This document shows, one piece after another, positions 1 through 8,495 of a DNA stretch of 64,000 nucleotides (position 1 is its first letter; every line of letters begins with the position of its first letter). This DNA is from CmP2 sp052084925 (GTDB taxonomy: Bacteria; Actinomycetota; Actinomycetes; Actinomycetales; Micrococcaceae), in contig JBQDEV010000001.1 in NCBI GenBank assembly GCA_052084925.1, forward strand, positions 1 to 64,000, given 5' to 3'. The position numbers and the translations under genes are program-made. The notes below the pieces were generated by a model, which did not search any database, was not told where the DNA came from, and saw nothing but the letters and a program-made list of their open reading frames with translations.

Positions 1-87
1 GACCGTGAACGCCGCCCACGGGGAACGGGTGCGCGCGGGGGCAGGAGCAGATTCGGACATCACCCGTCATGCTACGCCTCCGCCCGA

Positions 88-100
88 TAGTCTGCTGGCA
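88..100 (+). promoter_or_regulatory. Putative leaderless promoter of the YchJ-like gene
   Basis: The hexamer TAGTCT (88-93) lies six bases before the ATG at 100 and no Shine-Dalgarno precedes the ATG. This geometry puts the transcription start at or next to the start codon, a common actinobacterial arrangement that recurs throughout this window. No convincing -35 is visible. Confidence 0.4.
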
Positions 101-534
101 TGCACCGCGCCGATTCCGCTCCCCGCGTTCCCCTCGATCGCGATCCCTGCCCCTGCGGCTCCGCAACAATGTGGGCCGACTGTTGCGGGCCCGTGCTGCA
201 CGGTCAACGTCCACCGCGCACGGCCGAGGAGCTGATGCGCAGCCGCTTTACGGGCTTCGTCGTCGGGGATCGGGAGTACCTGGTGGCGAGCTGGGCGGAG
301 CAGACCCGGCCGCAGGAGCTGGTGCTGGACGCCGGAATCGACTGGCGGCGACTGCGGATCCTCGACACGGTGGCCGGCGGCCCCGAGGACGAAACCGGGG
401 TGGTCGAATTCGTGGCGCACTTCCGTACACCGGACGGCGCCCGGGAGATGCAGCGGGAGCGCTCCCGGTTCGTGCGCGAGGGCCCGGATCGCGCCTGGCG
501 CTACCTGGATGCCGCCGATCTCGCGCCGGGCTGA
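100..534 (+). CDS. YchJ-family SEC-C motif protein (UPF0225)
   Basis: This 144-aa protein has an N-terminal zinc-binding SEC-C-type motif (C17, C19, C28, C29 in DPCPCGSATMWADCCGP), followed by the NTF2-like body typical of YchJ/UPF0225 proteins (LMRSRFTGFVVGDREYLVASW around residues 45-65). Length agrees with the family (about 130-160 aa). The biochemical role of the family is not settled. The ATG at 100 follows a TAGTCT hexamer by six bases, suggesting leaderless translation. It stands alone, 103 bp upstream of the asparaginase gene on the same strand. Family assignment is secure; function is not. Confidence 0.85.
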   Translation: MHRADSAPRVPLDRDPCPCGSATMWADCCGPVLHGQRPPRTAEELMRSRFTGFVVGDREYLVASWAEQTRPQELVLDAGIDWRRLRILDTVAGGPEDETGVVEFVAHFRTPDGAREMQRERSRFVREGPDRAWRYLDAADLAPG

Positions 535-637
535 CAGCACGGCAGCCCGGCCGGTAAACTGGGAGAAGTGATCGAACTCACCGTTCGAGCCTCGGGCGCA
601 GGGTTCGCTGCACGCTCCGACGAGGACGGTGAGTCAC

Positions 638-1606
638 ATGCCACACGTACATCTCATCAGCACCGGCGGCACGATCGTCTCCCGCGACACCGGCGACGGA
701 TCCGTGGCCGAGATCTCCGTGGAGAGCCTGCTGGCAGGTCTCGACGTCGACATCGACACCACCCGCGAGGAGCTGACCAACGTCAACAGCTTCCGGCTCA
801 CCCTGCGCCAGCTCGCCGACATGGCGCGCGCCGTGGACCGGGCCTGCCAGGATGACTCTGTGGCCGGGGTGGTGATCACCCACGGCACCGACACCATGGA
901 GGAGTCCGCATTCCTGCTGGATCTGGTGCACCGCCACCCCCAGCCGGTGATCCTGACCGGGGCGCAGAAAGACGCTGATCAGCCCGATACCGACGGGCCG
1001 CAGAACCTCACGGATGCCCTCGTCGCTGCCTCGCATCCCCGGCTGCGCGAGACCGGGGTCTCGATCTGCTTCGCCGGCACCGTGCAGTCGGCCCGCGGAA
1101 CGCGCAAGGCGCACACCCTGGACCCCTCGCCCTTCGAGGGCGGCACCTCGCTGGCGACGGTGGTGGGCGACCGGGTGATCCGCCACGGCCAGGCGCGCCG
1201 GCGCTCGCCCCTGCCGCTGCCCCACGAGGGCTTCGGCCAGATTCGGGTGGATATGGTGGACGCCTCTGTGGGAGCCCGTCCCGACCAGATCCCGGACGCG
1301 ATCCGCCGTGGCGCGCACGGGGTGGTGGTCGTGGGCACCGGGGCGGGCAACGCTCCGGACGGTTTCGTGGAGGCGGTGCAGCGGGCCAGCGATCAGGGCG
1401 TCCCGGTGGTGCTGGCCACCCGGGCCACCCACGGTCCGGTCGTCCCCCTCTATGGGAACGGCGGCGGGGTGGACCTGGTGCGCGCCGGGGCGAAGCCGGC
1501 CGGGATGCTCAGCCCCGCCCAGGCCCGGGTGCTGCTGATGCTACTGATCTCCCAGGGCCTGGCCGATTCGGAGCTGCATTCGGCGTTCACCTCCTCGACG
1601 TTCTGA
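638..1606 (+). CDS. L-asparaginase (type I/II asparaginase fold)
   Basis: The product hydrolyses L-asparagine to aspartate and ammonia. The 322-aa protein carries both hallmark motifs: the nucleophile motif STGGTI with T12, and HGTDTMEES with T84-D85. A conserved lysine in RGTRKAHT near residue 160 is consistent with the active site. No signal peptide is seen, so it should act in the cytoplasm. A GTG at 629 is in frame, but the ATG at 638 is better placed after the GAGGA-like element at 622-626. The C-terminal region (GNGGG, ending SSTF) is full length. The next gene, a PheC-like lipoprotein, is 86 bp downstream and probably separately transcribed. Confidence 0.92.
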   Translation: MPHVHLISTGGTIVSRDTGDGSVAEISVESLLAGLDVDIDTTREELTNVNSFRLTLRQLADMARAVDRACQDDSVAGVVITHGTDTMEESAFLLDLVHRHPQPVILTGAQKDADQPDTDGPQNLTDALVAASHPRLRETGVSICFAGTVQSARGTRKAHTLDPSPFEGGTSLATVVGDRVIRHGQARRRSPLPLPHEGFGQIRVDMVDASVGARPDQIPDAIRRGAHGVVVVGTGAGNAPDGFVEAVQRASDQGVPVVLATRATHGPVVPLYGNGGGVDLVRAGAKPAGMLSPAQARVLLMLLISQGLADSELHSAFTSSTF

Positions 1607-1692
1607 TCCGGGTCGCGTCGTGGTCTCGCCCGCGACGCAGGCGAGCGCCTAGAGTGGTCCACACCACAGACTCAACCCCGGAGGACCTTCTC

Positions 1693-2568
1693 ATGCGCCG
1701 TCGTTCATCACTGCCTCTGGTCCTGCTCGGGTGCGGTGCGCTCGCCGTGGCTCTAACAGGGTGCCAGTCCGACCCGGAGTCCGGCGCTGAGGAACCCACG
1801 GAGACGACCACAGCAGAGTCGGCGGGGGCGGGCGCGGTGTCACCGGCTCTCGAGGACGGCACGCTGCAGGTCTGTGCCACCGGCGACTACCGCCCCTTCA
1901 GCTACCTGGACCCGGACACCGAGGAGCTGGAGGGCATTGACGTGACCCTGATGGACAGTCTCGCCGATGCGCTCGAGGCCGACACCGTCGAGTGGGTGCA
2001 GACCACCTGGTCGGATCTGATGGATGATTTCCTCGCTGATTGCGATATCGCGGTGGGCGGCATCTCGGTGACGGAGGAGCGGGCTGAGCAGGTGGCCTTC
2101 ACGGCACCGCTGATCGAGGGCGGCAAGGCCGCCATCACCACCTGCGGGCGCGAGGCCGACTTCGATACGGTCGAGGAGATCAACACCGGGGACACCACCG
2201 TCATCACCCCGATCGGCGGCACCAACGAGGAGTTCGCGGACGAGAATTTCGCGGAGGCGGAGATCGTCCGCTTCGATGACAACAACACCATCTTCGATCA
2301 GATCGTGGCCGGCGACGCGGACGTGATGGTGACCGATGCCCCCGAGGTGGTGTGGGCCGCCCACGAGCACGAGGAGCTGTGCCAGGTCAACGCGGACGAG
2401 CCGTTCTCGGACGCGGAGCTGGCCTACATGTTGCCGCAGGACGACGTCGCCCTGCAGGAGGCGGTGGATGCGTGGGTGGAGGAGATCTTCGCCGACGGCA
2501 CCTGGGACGCGGCCGTTCAGGAATGGTTCGGCGCGGATTCGGTGTTCGCCGCCGAGCACCACGACTGA
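1693..2568 (+). CDS. PheC-like (cyclohexadienyl dehydratase-type) periplasmic-binding-fold lipoprotein
   Basis: This 291-aa protein starts at ATG 1693 behind GGAGGA. An earlier in-frame start at 1654 would place extra residues before the signal peptide. It has a lipoprotein signal ending VALTGC, then a Ser/Thr/Glu-rich linker and an SBP_bac_3-type domain. Several stretches resemble cyclohexadienyl/arogenate dehydratase PheC more than amino-acid receptors: TGDYRPFSYLDPDT, DIAVGGISVTEERA, GTNEEFADENF, and VNADEPFSDAELAYMLP. No ABC permease or ATPase gene is adjacent, which fits an enzyme that makes phenylalanine or phenylpyruvate outside the membrane. A stand-alone solute-binding protein remains possible. 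The gene converges with the GNAT gene, leaving 6 bp between stop codons. Confidence 0.7.
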   Translation: MRRRSSLPLVLLGCGALAVALTGCQSDPESGAEEPTETTTAESAGAGAVSPALEDGTLQVCATGDYRPFSYLDPDTEELEGIDVTLMDSLADALEADTVEWVQTTWSDLMDDFLADCDIAVGGISVTEERAEQVAFTAPLIEGGKAAITTCGREADFDTVEEINTGDTTVITPIGGTNEEFADENFAEAEIVRFDDNNTIFDQIVAGDADVMVTDAPEVVWAAHEHEELCQVNADEPFSDAELAYMLPQDDVALQEAVDAWVEEIFADGTWDAAVQEWFGADSVFAAEHHD

Positions 2569-2574
2569 ACCGGG

Positions 2575-3150
2575 TCAGCGCTGAGGATCGGGGCCAGCCC
2601 ACTCCTGACGCAGTAGGGCGAGCTTGATGGAGTCCCAGCGCTGGCCGTTCCAGTACCGGGCCTCCGGGATTCGGGCGCATTCGCGGTAACCCACCGCCTG
2701 CGCGGACCGGACCATCCGCTCGTTGCCGGACCAGGTGCTCAGCGTGATCACGTGCACCCCGGTGCTGCGTTGAAAGGTCTGGCTGGTCCACCGGCGCAGC
2801 ACGCGCCGCCCCAGCCCGCGGCCCCAGTACCGGGGATCGAAGAGGACGATGCCCAGCTCCCACCAGCCGCCGCCGACCGGAGATTCCTCATAGCGGGAGA
2901 CGAAGCCCGCCGGGTCCCCGTCGATGGCGATGATGCGCTGGTGCGGATGGTCGATGCGGTGGCGGTTCTGCGAGCGGAACTCGGTCAGCTCCAGGCGTGG
3001 GCCGCGCGGAAAATAGGGCCCGTCCCAGTCATGCCAAGCGGGGTGGTCGACCTCATGATTCCAATGCCACAGGAACTCAAGATCCGGTGCGGTCATCGGG
3101 CGCAGATCGATCGAGGGTTCCCGATCCTGATCCTGCCGAGGATGTTCCAT
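2575..3150 (-). CDS. GNAT-family N-acetyltransferase
   Basis: This 191-aa GNAT acetyltransferase has unknown substrate. The acetyl-CoA site is seen in YWGRGLGRRVLRRW (Q/R-x-x-G-x-G/A motif), followed by the VHVITLSTWSGNERMVRSAQAVGYRE segment that marks beta-5/alpha-4 of the fold. The N-terminus (IDLRPMTAPDLEFLWHWN) is typical of RimJ-like enzymes. I chose the ATG at 3150 because the longer reading frame would run into the coding sequence of the upstream transferase (stop at 3152). The two genes are on the same strand and essentially abut, so they are probably cotranscribed. Confidence 0.82.
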   Translation of the reverse strand: MEHPRQDQDREPSIDLRPMTAPDLEFLWHWNHEVDHPAWHDWDGPYFPRGPRLELTEFRSQNRHRIDHPHQRIIAIDGDPAGFVSRYEESPVGGGWWELGIVLFDPRYWGRGLGRRVLRRWTSQTFQRSTGVHVITLSTWSGNERMVRSAQAVGYRECARIPEARYWNGQRWDSIKLALLRQEWAGPDPQR

Positions 3151-3151
3151 C

Positions 3152-4270
3152 TCAGCCCTGAGTGTCCACCAGCGGGTTGTGCCCGGATGCGACCTGCTCT
3201 TCGGGGCGCACCGGTCCCGGGGCGGTTCCCGCGCCGAAGGGCGAGCCACCCAGCTCCTGACGGCGGTGCGGGGTGAGCCACTCAGCCAGCACCGGGCCGC
3301 GGGCCACGATGCCGGTGGGATTCACATCGGCGTGCACCACGTAGTAGTGGTCCTTGATCTGGGCGAAGTCCACCGTGTCGCCGAAACCGGGGGTCTGGAA
3401 CAGGTCCCGGGCATAGGCCCACAGCGCCGGGAACTCGGAGAGCTTGTTCCGGTTGCATTTGAAGTGACCGTGGTACACCGGATCGAACCGCACCAGGGTG
3501 GTGAACAGGCGCACGTCGACCTCGGTGATCGATTCCCCCATCAGGTAGCGGCGATCGGTGAGGCGCTCCTCGAGCCAGTCCAGGGCGGTGAACAGCCGGT
3601 CGAACGCTGCGTCATAAGCATCCTGGGAGCCAGCGAAGCCGCAGCGGTACACCCCGTTATTCACCTCGGTGAAGATCCGGGTGGTAACCTCGTGCATCTC
3701 GTCGCGCAGCGGTTCGGGCAACAGATCCGGGGCACCGTCCCGGTGGAATTCCGTCCACTCGGTGGAGAAATCGAGGGTGATCTGCGGATAGTCGTTGGTG
3801 ACCACCGCGCCGGTGGGCACGTCCACGAGGGCGGGCACGGTGATGCCGCGCGGGTAGCCGGGGAAGCGGCGCAGATAGTTCTCCATCAACCAGTGGGTGC
3901 GCAACACGGGATCCCGTTCGTCGTCGTCGAGATCGAAGGTCCAGGAGCGCATGTCGTGGGTGGGGCCGGGAGTGCCCAGCGAGATCGCGTCCTCCAGACC
4001 CAGCAGCCGGCGCACGATGATCGTGCGGTTGGCCCAGGGGCAGGCCCGGGCGGCGACCAGCCGGTAGCGCCCGGCCTCCACGGGCCAGGCCTCCGCACCC
4101 TCGGTCAGCCCGCCGCCGATGTGGCCGATTTTGTCGGGCTCCACCTGCGGGGCGGCGCGGACCGCGTCGACGTCGGCGACGATCCGGTCGGCGATGTACT
4201 GGGTGTCCCGGGTGAATTCCTGACCGGCGGCAATGTAACCGGTTGCTGACTGGGAGGCGCGTTGTTCCAT
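3152..4270 (-). CDS. Glutathione S-transferase family protein, ECM4/YqjG type (glutathionyl- or mycothionyl-hydroquinone reductase)
   Basis: The 372-aa protein matches Xi-class GSTs that reductively remove thiol adducts from hydroquinones. The catalytic cysteine is C77 in ARACPWANRT. The GST C-terminal helical domain follows (YLMGESITEVDVRLFTTLVRFDPVYHGHFKCN, about residues 250-285), also characteristic of this family. Actinobacteria mostly use mycothiol instead of glutathione, so the thiol partner is inferred to be mycothiol. The ATG at 4270 faces the divergent ATG at 4283. An apparent N-terminal extension of the reading frame is antisense to the neighbouring hydrolase gene and is rejected. 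No Shine-Dalgarno is visible. Confidence 0.85.
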   Translation of the reverse strand: MEQRASQSATGYIAAGQEFTRDTQYIADRIVADVDAVRAAPQVEPDKIGHIGGGLTEGAEAWPVEAGRYRLVAARACPWANRTIIVRRLLGLEDAISLGTPGPTHDMRSWTFDLDDDERDPVLRTHWLMENYLRRFPGYPRGITVPALVDVPTGAVVTNDYPQITLDFSTEWTEFHRDGAPDLLPEPLRDEMHEVTTRIFTEVNNGVYRCGFAGSQDAYDAAFDRLFTALDWLEERLTDRRYLMGESITEVDVRLFTTLVRFDPVYHGHFKCNRNKLSEFPALWAYARDLFQTPGFGDTVDFAQIKDHYYVVHADVNPTGIVARGPVLAEWLTPHRRQELGGSPFGAGTAPGPVRPEEQVASGHNPLVDTQG

Positions 4271-4285
4271 AGACTCAACTCTATG
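4268..4285. promoter_or_regulatory. Palindrome containing two facing start codons and two overlapping -10 hexamers
   Basis: The 18 bases CATAGACTCAACTCTATG form 6-bp perfect arms (CATAGA/TCTATG) around CTCAAC. On the plus strand TAGACT (4270-4275) lies 7 bases before ATG 4283. On the minus strand TAGAGT (4283-4278) lies 7 bases before ATG 4270. Each -10 therefore contains the first base of the other gene's start codon. Both transcripts would be leaderless, and the two promoters would compete for polymerase. Confidence 0.6.
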
Positions 4286-5245
4286 AGCCGTACGGAACAG
4301 ATCACACCCTTGGTCACCGCGATCACCGCTGCCAACCCCTCGGGGATGACCCTGCAGGGCACCACCACCTACCTGATTGCCGATCCCGACTCCGACACCG
4401 CCGTGATCGTGGATCCGGGCCCGCGGGAGGGTGCCGAGGCGCATGCCGCGGCGGTCGAGAATGCGCTGGCAGGACGCACGGTGGAGCTGATCCTGGTGAC
4501 CCACCGCCACGGTGACCACACCGGTGCGGTGGACGTGTTCGCCGAACGATTTACCGCACCGGTGCGGGCCGGGGACCCCGAGCAGTGCCGCGACGCCGCT
4601 CCGTTGATCCCGAATCTGTTGATCGAGGCGGCCGGCACCGTGATCTCCGTGCTGCACACCCCCGGCCACACCTCGGATTCGTACTGCTTCTGGCTGCCCG
4701 AGGACGACGGCGAGCGCGGCGAGGCGGGCGAGGCGGGCGAGATCGGTGACGCGGCCGAGGCGAGCGTGCTCACCGGGGACACCATCCTGGGAGAGGGCAC
4801 CACCATGCTCGACCACCCCGACGGCACCCTGGCGGAGTATCTGGCGAGCCTGGAGCTGCTGCGCGATCTCGGCGGACACACCCCGACCCGGGTGCTGCCG
4901 GCGCACGGTCCCCAGCGTTGGGATCTGGCCAGTGCCGCCGAGGAGTACCTTGCCCACCGGCACGAGCGCCTGGAGCAGATCCGCCAGTTGCTGGCCGATG
5001 AGCGCCGGGATCCTGCCGCGATCATGCACGCCGTCGACGTCGACCACGTTGACCGCGCCAACGACACCGGCGAGGGGTCCGCGTTGGAGGCCATGGAGAC
5101 GGCCGACGCCCTGGAGGCGCTGGACTCCCTGATGGCACGGATCTATCCGGAGCTGCCGGAGGTGGTGCGCGGCCCGGCCCGTCGCACCCTCTCGGCACAT
5201 CTGCGGTTTCTGGGCGACGCGGCCCGCGGTTCATCGCCCCGATAG
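4283..5245 (+). CDS. Metallo-beta-lactamase fold hydrolase (LACTB2/glyoxalase-II-like)
   Basis: The 320-aa protein has the metal ligands of the MBL fold: H74, H76, D78 and H79 in THRHGDH, then HTPGHT near residue 135, GDT near 165, and PAHG near 215. A C-terminal helical region of about 90 residues resembles LACTB2-like hydrolases that carry a winged-helix tail. The substrate is unknown (thioester, phosphodiester or RNA have all been described in the superfamily). Residues about 145-165 contain a low-complexity insertion with repeated GEAGEAGE, encoded by tandem ggcgaggcg units. The start at 4283 is inferred from the leaderless promoter geometry. It is divergent from the GST gene with 12 bp between start codons. 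Confidence 0.87.
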   Translation: MSRTEQITPLVTAITAANPSGMTLQGTTTYLIADPDSDTAVIVDPGPREGAEAHAAAVENALAGRTVELILVTHRHGDHTGAVDVFAERFTAPVRAGDPEQCRDAAPLIPNLLIEAAGTVISVLHTPGHTSDSYCFWLPEDDGERGEAGEAGEIGDAAEASVLTGDTILGEGTTMLDHPDGTLAEYLASLELLRDLGGHTPTRVLPAHGPQRWDLASAAEEYLAHRHERLEQIRQLLADERRDPAAIMHAVDVDHVDRANDTGEGSALEAMETADALEALDSLMARIYPELPEVVRGPARRTLSAHLRFLGDAARGSSPR

Positions 5246-5319
5246 CCTGCAGCACGCACAATAGTGGAGAGACCTTCGCTCAAGTCACGAGCGACCCACG
5301 ACAGTCGAGGAGATGACCC

Positions 5320-6177
5320 GTGCCGAAACAGCCCGCACACCAGCTCTCCCCCGTGGATCCGGGCACCGCGCTGATCACCGGGGCGAGTTCGGGCCTCGGC
5401 GCCGCCTTCGCCCGGCACCTGGCCCAGCAGGGCTACCGCCTGGTGCTCACCGGGCGCTCCGTGGATGCCCTGGCCGAACTCGCCGCGCACCTGGAGTCCG
5501 AGCACGATGCCACCGTGGAGACCCTGCCGGCCGATCTGAGCGTGGAGGAGGATCTGGAGCGGGTGATCGAACGGCTGCGCTCGACCACCCATCCGGTGGG
5601 CTTCCTCATCAACAACGCCGGGATCGGAGTCGCCGAAGAGCTGCATGCCTCGGCTCTCGACGACGAACTGGCGATGCTGCACCTCAATGTGGAGGTGCCG
5701 CTGCGGCTCTGCCACGCCGTGCTACCCAGACTGCTGCGCCGCGGCGGACGCATCCTGAATGTGGCCTCCGTGGCCGCGTTGCTGCCACGCGGCACCTACG
5801 GGGCCTCGAAGTCCTGGCTGCTGTCGTTCTCCGAATGGGCGCACACCCGCTACCGTGCCCAGGGGGTGCACGTGACCGCGCTGTGCCCGGGGCCGATGCG
5901 CACCCGGTTCCACGAGCGGGCCCGGATCAGCCTGCGGCGCCGCCCGACGTGGTCCTTCACCGACGTCGACCAGGTGGCCCTGGAGGGCATCGCCGCGTGC
6001 CAGGAGGGCCGGGCGGTGCACATTCCCGGCCGTGCGGCGCGCGTGCTCTCCCGGGTGTCACGGCTGGCGCCCGCCGGTGTCGTCGAGCGCCTGGCCCGCA
6101 CCGGGTTGGCATCGCCGACGGACCCGACCCAGTCAACCCAGACTCCGCCGAATTCCGCCGCCGAAAGGACATCATGA
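5320..6177 (+). CDS. Short-chain dehydrogenase/reductase (classical SDR)
   Basis: The 285-aa protein is an NAD(P)-dependent oxidoreductase. The nucleotide-binding motif GASSGLG is at residues 21-27, NNAG near 95, and the catalytic Ser and Y-x-x-x-K follow (VASVAALL, then YGASK near 153-157). A basic C-terminal region (RISLRRRPTW and RVSRLAPAGVVERL) resembles DltE/YqjQ-like SDRs. The GTG start at 5320 follows GAGGAG (5307-5312). Its stop overlaps the start of the universal stress protein as ATGA, so the two genes are translationally coupled. Substrate unknown. Confidence 0.86.
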   Translation: MPKQPAHQLSPVDPGTALITGASSGLGAAFARHLAQQGYRLVLTGRSVDALAELAAHLESEHDATVETLPADLSVEEDLERVIERLRSTTHPVGFLINNAGIGVAEELHASALDDELAMLHLNVEVPLRLCHAVLPRLLRRGGRILNVASVAALLPRGTYGASKSWLLSFSEWAHTRYRAQGVHVTALCPGPMRTRFHERARISLRRRPTWSFTDVDQVALEGIAACQEGRAVHIPGRAARVLSRVSRLAPAGVVERLARTGLASPTDPTQSTQTPPNSAAERTS

Positions 6178-6671
6178 CGATCATCGTGGGTTACACCCCC
6201 TCCGACCAGGCCCAGGCCGCCCTGGACCAGGGACTGCGCCTGGCCCGTCTCTCCGGAGAGTCCGTGGTGGTGGTCAACGCGGGCCCGGGCGGCGAGAATC
6301 GGCACGCCTCGCAGCTGAGCGACAAGGACAAGGTGACCCTGCAGGATAAGCTGCAGGCGGCGTCTGATGTGGAGTCCGAATACCGAGAGCTGCTGCGCGG
6401 GAAGTCCACGGTGGAGGAGTTCGTCACCCTGTGCGCCGAGCTGGATCCCTCCTATGTGGTGATCGGCAACCGCAAGCGCTCCGGATTCGGCCGGTTCATG
6501 ATGGGCTCGGTGACCGATGAGCTGCTGCGCGCCCTGGACCACCCGGTACTGTGTGTGAAGCCGTCGGCCTCACCGCGGCCGGAACAATTACCCACGGTGG
6601 CCGACCCGGATGTGGAGCGCGCGCCCGAGCTAGAGCAGCTGGAGGATCTGGGCGAGCAGCCCGAGCGCTGA
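6174..6671 (+). CDS. Universal stress protein (single UspA domain)
   Basis: This 165-aa protein has one Usp domain. It begins IIVGYTPSDQAQAALDQGLRLA and contains the ATP-binding type signature GNRKRSGFGRFMMGSVTDELLRALDHPVLCV (G-2x-G-9x-G-S/T) near residues 98-128. It ends in an acidic tail of about 35 residues. The ATG at 6174 overlaps the SDR stop codon (ATGA) and has AAAGGA upstream. The family binds ATP or AMP and is induced in stress or stationary phase in other bacteria. The gene converges tightly with the MscS gene; the stop codons lie side by side. Confidence 0.87.
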   Translation: MTIIVGYTPSDQAQAALDQGLRLARLSGESVVVVNAGPGGENRHASQLSDKDKVTLQDKLQAASDVESEYRELLRGKSTVEEFVTLCAELDPSYVVIGNRKRSGFGRFMMGSVTDELLRALDHPVLCVKPSASPRPEQLPTVADPDVERAPELEQLEDLGEQPER

Positions 6672-8366
6672 TCAGCGCTCCGTCGTCTCAGGCTTCTCGG
6701 GCTTCTCAGCGTCCTCGTCCGGCTGCTCTTCGTCGACCGTGTCGAGTTCGCCGGTATTCTCGGCCTGCTGGCGCCGCCGGTCCTCGTAAACGTCGTCACC
6801 GGGCCCGGCCAGATCGCGGTTCCGCTCGATGGCGGAGATCGATCCGGTGAACACGGAGGAATGCTCCGAGGAGACGGTCAGCGGCACGGAGCCGGTGACC
6901 TCCCGGTCCGATCCGGTATCGGTGGTGGGTTCGGCGGGTGCGGTGGCGCTGCCACGGGCTCCGGGCACGGTCGGCTGCCGCCGGGTGGCCGGGGTGCCGG
7001 CGTCCTCGTCGCTGGTCCCGGGACGCGGCACCTCGCCGGTGGTCCCGGTGGGGATCCGCGGCATCGAGCGGGCGTCGGTGGAGGCGTCCCGGCCCGAAGC
7101 CGGGGCGGGACGTGAGGTTTCCTCCGCTGACGGCGCCGTTGCGGTATCAGCCTCGGCTGCCGTATCAGTGTCGGCGGCGTCGTCTTCGTCGTCGTGGTCG
7201 TTGAAGCGCACCGCGTAGAGCGCCTCGGGGTGGTCTGCGTGCACGAACGCCACCAGATCCTCGCGCACCAGGCAGCGCAGGTCCCACAGGTCCCCGGAGT
7301 TGCGGGCTGACACCACAGCGCGGATACGCGCCATGCCGCCCACCGCATCGGTGACCTGCATGGAGGCGTCGCGGCCGTCCCACAGCTCGGTGGACTCCAG
7401 CAGCGCCAGCAGCCGTGCCCGCAGCGGCTGCATCGGCACCCGCCAGTCCAGGTCGAACTCGATGGTGCCCGAGAGCGCCGAGCCGGTGCGCGTCCAGTTC
7501 TCGAACGGGGTGGTGGTGAAGTAGCTGGAGGGGTAGATCACCCGGCGCCCGTCCCAGATCTTGACCACCACATAGGACAGGGTGATGTCCTCGATGTTGC
7601 CGAACACATCGTCGACCTGCACCACGTCCCCCACCCGGGCGGCGTCGGTGAAGGCCAGCTGCACCCCGGCGAACACGTTGGTCAGGGTGGACTGCACGGC
7701 CAGGCCGGCCACCACGGAGATCAGACCGGCCGAGGCGAGGATACCGGCGCCGAGCGCGCGCACCGAAGGGATCGACAGCAGCACCGCGGCGATGGCGATC
7801 ACCACGATCACGGCCACCAGGATCCGCTTGATCAGCCGCATCTGGGTCTGCACCTTGCGGTCGCGGCGGTCGTCGATCCCGTCGGACCCGTACTTGGCCA
7901 GCACCTGGCGCTCCACGATGCCCAGGATCCGCATCGCCAGCCACGCCACCGAGGCGGCCAGGCCGATGAGCAACACGAAACCGACGATCCACACCCAACT
8001 CTCGGTCTGGTCGGAGACGCTCACCGCGATGCGGGCGCCCAGGAAGCTGAGCACCGCGGCGATCGGCACCAGCAGGCGCAACATCCGTCGGAAGACCTCC
8101 GGACGGCGGTGCAGCACGAGCCGGGCCACCAGGGCCACCACCACGACGACGGCGAGCGCGATGCCCACTGCCACCAGCACGTTGATCACCAGGCCAAGCA
8201 CGGGGCCCACCGCCTCGATGGTCTCCTCGGCGGTGGACTGGACTCCTTCAGGCACGGCCGGGCCGATGGTCTCGGTGGCGCTGGGCTCGTCGCTGACCGC
8301 GGTCAACGACGGGGAGAAAAAGGAACCCGTGACGGGCAGCATGGCGAGTCGGTCAACAAGCGTCAT
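6672..8366 (-). CDS. MscS-family mechanosensitive channel with long acidic cytoplasmic tail
   Basis: This 564-aa membrane protein should release solutes upon hypo-osmotic shock. It has several N-terminal transmembrane helices (around residues 45-70, 85-105, 115-140 and 165-190) and then the MscS core: a Gly/Ala-rich pore helix (ALGAGILASAGLISVVAGLAVQSTLTNVFAGVQLAF) and the beta domain (DVVQVDDVFGNIEDITLSYVVVKIWDGRRVIYPSSYF). The last ~170 residues are disordered, acidic and Thr-rich, unlike E. coli MscS. I chose ATG 8366 over an upstream in-frame start because the signal-like N-terminus begins there. No clear Shine-Dalgarno. A channel of this type suits an organism that also makes ectoine. 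Confidence 0.9.
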   Translation of the reverse strand: MTLVDRLAMLPVTGSFFSPSLTAVSDEPSATETIGPAVPEGVQSTAEETIEAVGPVLGLVINVLVAVGIALAVVVVVALVARLVLHRRPEVFRRMLRLLVPIAAVLSFLGARIAVSVSDQTESWVWIVGFVLLIGLAASVAWLAMRILGIVERQVLAKYGSDGIDDRRDRKVQTQMRLIKRILVAVIVVIAIAAVLLSIPSVRALGAGILASAGLISVVAGLAVQSTLTNVFAGVQLAFTDAARVGDVVQVDDVFGNIEDITLSYVVVKIWDGRRVIYPSSYFTTTPFENWTRTGSALSGTIEFDLDWRVPMQPLRARLLALLESTELWDGRDASMQVTDAVGGMARIRAVVSARNSGDLWDLRCLVREDLVAFVHADHPEALYAVRFNDHDDEDDAADTDTAAEADTATAPSAEETSRPAPASGRDASTDARSMPRIPTGTTGEVPRPGTSDEDAGTPATRRQPTVPGARGSATAPAEPTTDTGSDREVTGSVPLTVSSEHSSVFTGSISAIERNRDLAGPGDDVYEDRRRQQAENTGELDTVDEEQPDEDAEKPEKPETTER

Positions 8367-8495
8367 GGTTCTACAGTGCCAGATCGAACTGACATGATGC
8401 TGAACAGAAACCCCGTTCGAGGGGAACCCCACACCGAACGATTAAGCTGGACACAGCTCACACCGACATCCCGCCCCACCCCGTCCGGAGGACCC

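Noticed and set aside
4271..5200. N-terminal extension of the GST reading frame through the MBL gene (frame 3152-5200)
   Set aside because: The part beyond 4270 is antisense to a gene with clear metallo-beta-lactamase motifs, and the GST homology starts at ATG 4270.
8109..8495. In-frame extension of hisD into the MscS gene
   Set aside because: It overlaps coding sequence on the opposite strand and the hisD homology starts at ATG 8496 with a strong ribosome site.
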